Assembly (NCBI GenBank): GCA_030849805.1
Contig: JASANZ010001817.1
Location: 1 to 17,396 of the forward strand
DNA length: 17,396 bases
From: Sergeia podlipaevii
Lineage: Eukaryota > Euglenozoa > Kinetoplastea > Trypanosomatida > Trypanosomatidae
Direction: 5' to 3'
The notes below the pieces were generated by a model. That model ran no database searches and was not told the origin of the DNA. It saw only the letters and a program-made list of their open reading frames with translations. Within the stretch, counting starts at the first letter, position 1; each line of letters opens with the position of its first letter. Positions 16,716-17,396 of this stretch are shown piece after piece. A program made the position numbers and the translations under genes.

Positions 16716-17396
16716 GGAAGATGAAAAAAAAAAAAGAGTGGTGCGGCGAGAGCTAGTAGCTTGCGCGAATGATACAGGATGAAAGCTGTGCAAGTACTTA
16801 TATATGCATACATCGTTTTTGTGTTGTTGTTGTTGTTGTTTTACACTTTTGGCGCAATCTGTATTCTTGTCGTTATTGTAGTTGTTGGATGAGATTATAT
16901 ATGGAGAGGAGGAGAGAGAGAGAGAAAAAAAAAACGTGTTTAAGTGCATCGAAAAGTTGTTCGGTTATATTTTTTCTCTATTGACTTATTCAAGAAAATA
17001 TATATAGAGAGAGAGAGAGGAAATAAACTATTAGAGGGCAATGTTGTAGAAATTGTTAAGGGATGAAAAAAAATGGGAGTGTGCATGACCGCGATTCACA
17101 TTTTTTTTTTTTTTTGAGGTGAATGGTTGGGGTGGGGAAAGAGGCAGCGGAAAAAAAACATACATCTTCATCCCAGTTACTGTTTGTGTATCCTTCTTGA
17201 ATGGAAGACAACGAGGAGCAAGGCAGGGAAAGTAGAGGGTGTATATTGTATTAGATTGGATGTGCTGATATCTTGTCGTGTGTGATTTTTTCCCCTTCTT
17301 TTGCTTACCCTAGTTGCCTTCTTTCTTCCTTGTCGAAGGTATGTATCTATTTTCCGTCCACAGCCACCACTACCTGTTATCATATCTCTTCTATAT
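16716..17396. other. Downstream intergenic spacer
   Basis: This 681-base spacer should hold the 3' untranslated region of the channel mRNA. It contains A and T runs, a GTT repeat near 16820-16841, GA runs near 16908-16922 and 17006-17019, and a G-rich patch near 17128-17140. A pyrimidine tract with AG at 17312-17313 near the right edge suggests the trans-splicing region of a further + strand gene. An ATG at 17341 stays open to the window end (18 codons), which is too little to call a gene. Confidence 0.65.
17284..17313 (+). promoter_or_regulatory. Candidate trans-splice acceptor for a gene beyond the window
   Basis: A C/T tract ends in TTACCCTAG with AG at 17312-17313. A second C/T tract follows at once, with an AG at 17337-17338. 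The arrangement matches the acceptors before the three genes and implies that the + strand gene cluster continues to the right. Confidence 0.4.

Noticed and set aside
1..17396. CRISPR arrays, insertion sequences, tRNA/rRNA genes, retroposons or a multigene mobile system
   Set aside because: No regularly spaced direct repeats, transposase or reverse-transcriptase motifs, or tRNA-like folds were found on either strand. The repeats present are simple microsatellites.
17341..17396. Possible start of a fourth gene at the right edge
   Set aside because: An ATG follows an acceptor-like AG and stays open to the end, but 18 codons of Tyr/Leu/His/Ser give no evidence of coding and the segment may be 5' leader.

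Overview
The window reads as a nuclear chromosome segment of a kinetoplastid protist, most probably a trypanosomatid. Three long intronless protein genes lie head to tail on the + strand. They are separated by AT-rich spacers full of pyrimidine tracts, each followed by a YAG (the layout of spliced-leader trans-splicing), poly-A/poly-T runs and TG/TA microsatellites. There is no sign of bacterial operon structure, cis introns or individual promoters. The coding regions are GC-richer than the spacers. The species cannot be fixed from the sequence alone; one unresolved base (N) sits in a T run at 1141.

Layout. 1-1600: spacer with three compound TA/TG microsatellites and a stack of pyrimidine-tract/AG acceptors just before the first gene. 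1601-3601: a POC1-type centriole/basal-body protein with a seven-bladed WD40 propeller and a C-terminal coiled coil. 3602-4420: spacer with an acceptor and a 9-codon upstream ORF. 4421-6691: a tepsin-like protein with an N-terminal ENTH-like domain, a second ENTH/VHS-like helical domain and a disordered tail carrying repeated LF motifs, the arrangement of the AP-4 coat accessory protein. 6692-8345: a 1.65-kb spacer with no credible gene. 8346-16715: a 2789-residue four-domain, 24-transmembrane voltage-gated cation channel alpha subunit of the calcium-channel superfamily. 16716-17396: spacer leading to a next gene outside the window.

The three genes would be co-transcribed and resolved into separate mRNAs by trans-splicing and polyadenylation. 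In kinetoplastids such neighbours need not share a pathway. The functions do lie near each other in the cell (basal body, vesicle coat, and a channel that in other trypanosomatids has been placed on the flagellar membrane), but any functional link is speculation.

The most interesting content is in the channel. Its overall plan and C-terminus are CaV-like, but motif-anchored alignment gives a non-EEEE filter ring (Q/D/T/E). The acidic residue is shifted by one in domains I and III only, which suggests a two-fold symmetric filter. The S6 asparagine shared by the four domains of animal NaV and CaV channels is replaced in all four domains (S/R/S/T). The long cytoplasmic linkers contain non-repetitive islands, one with a Cys/His cluster.
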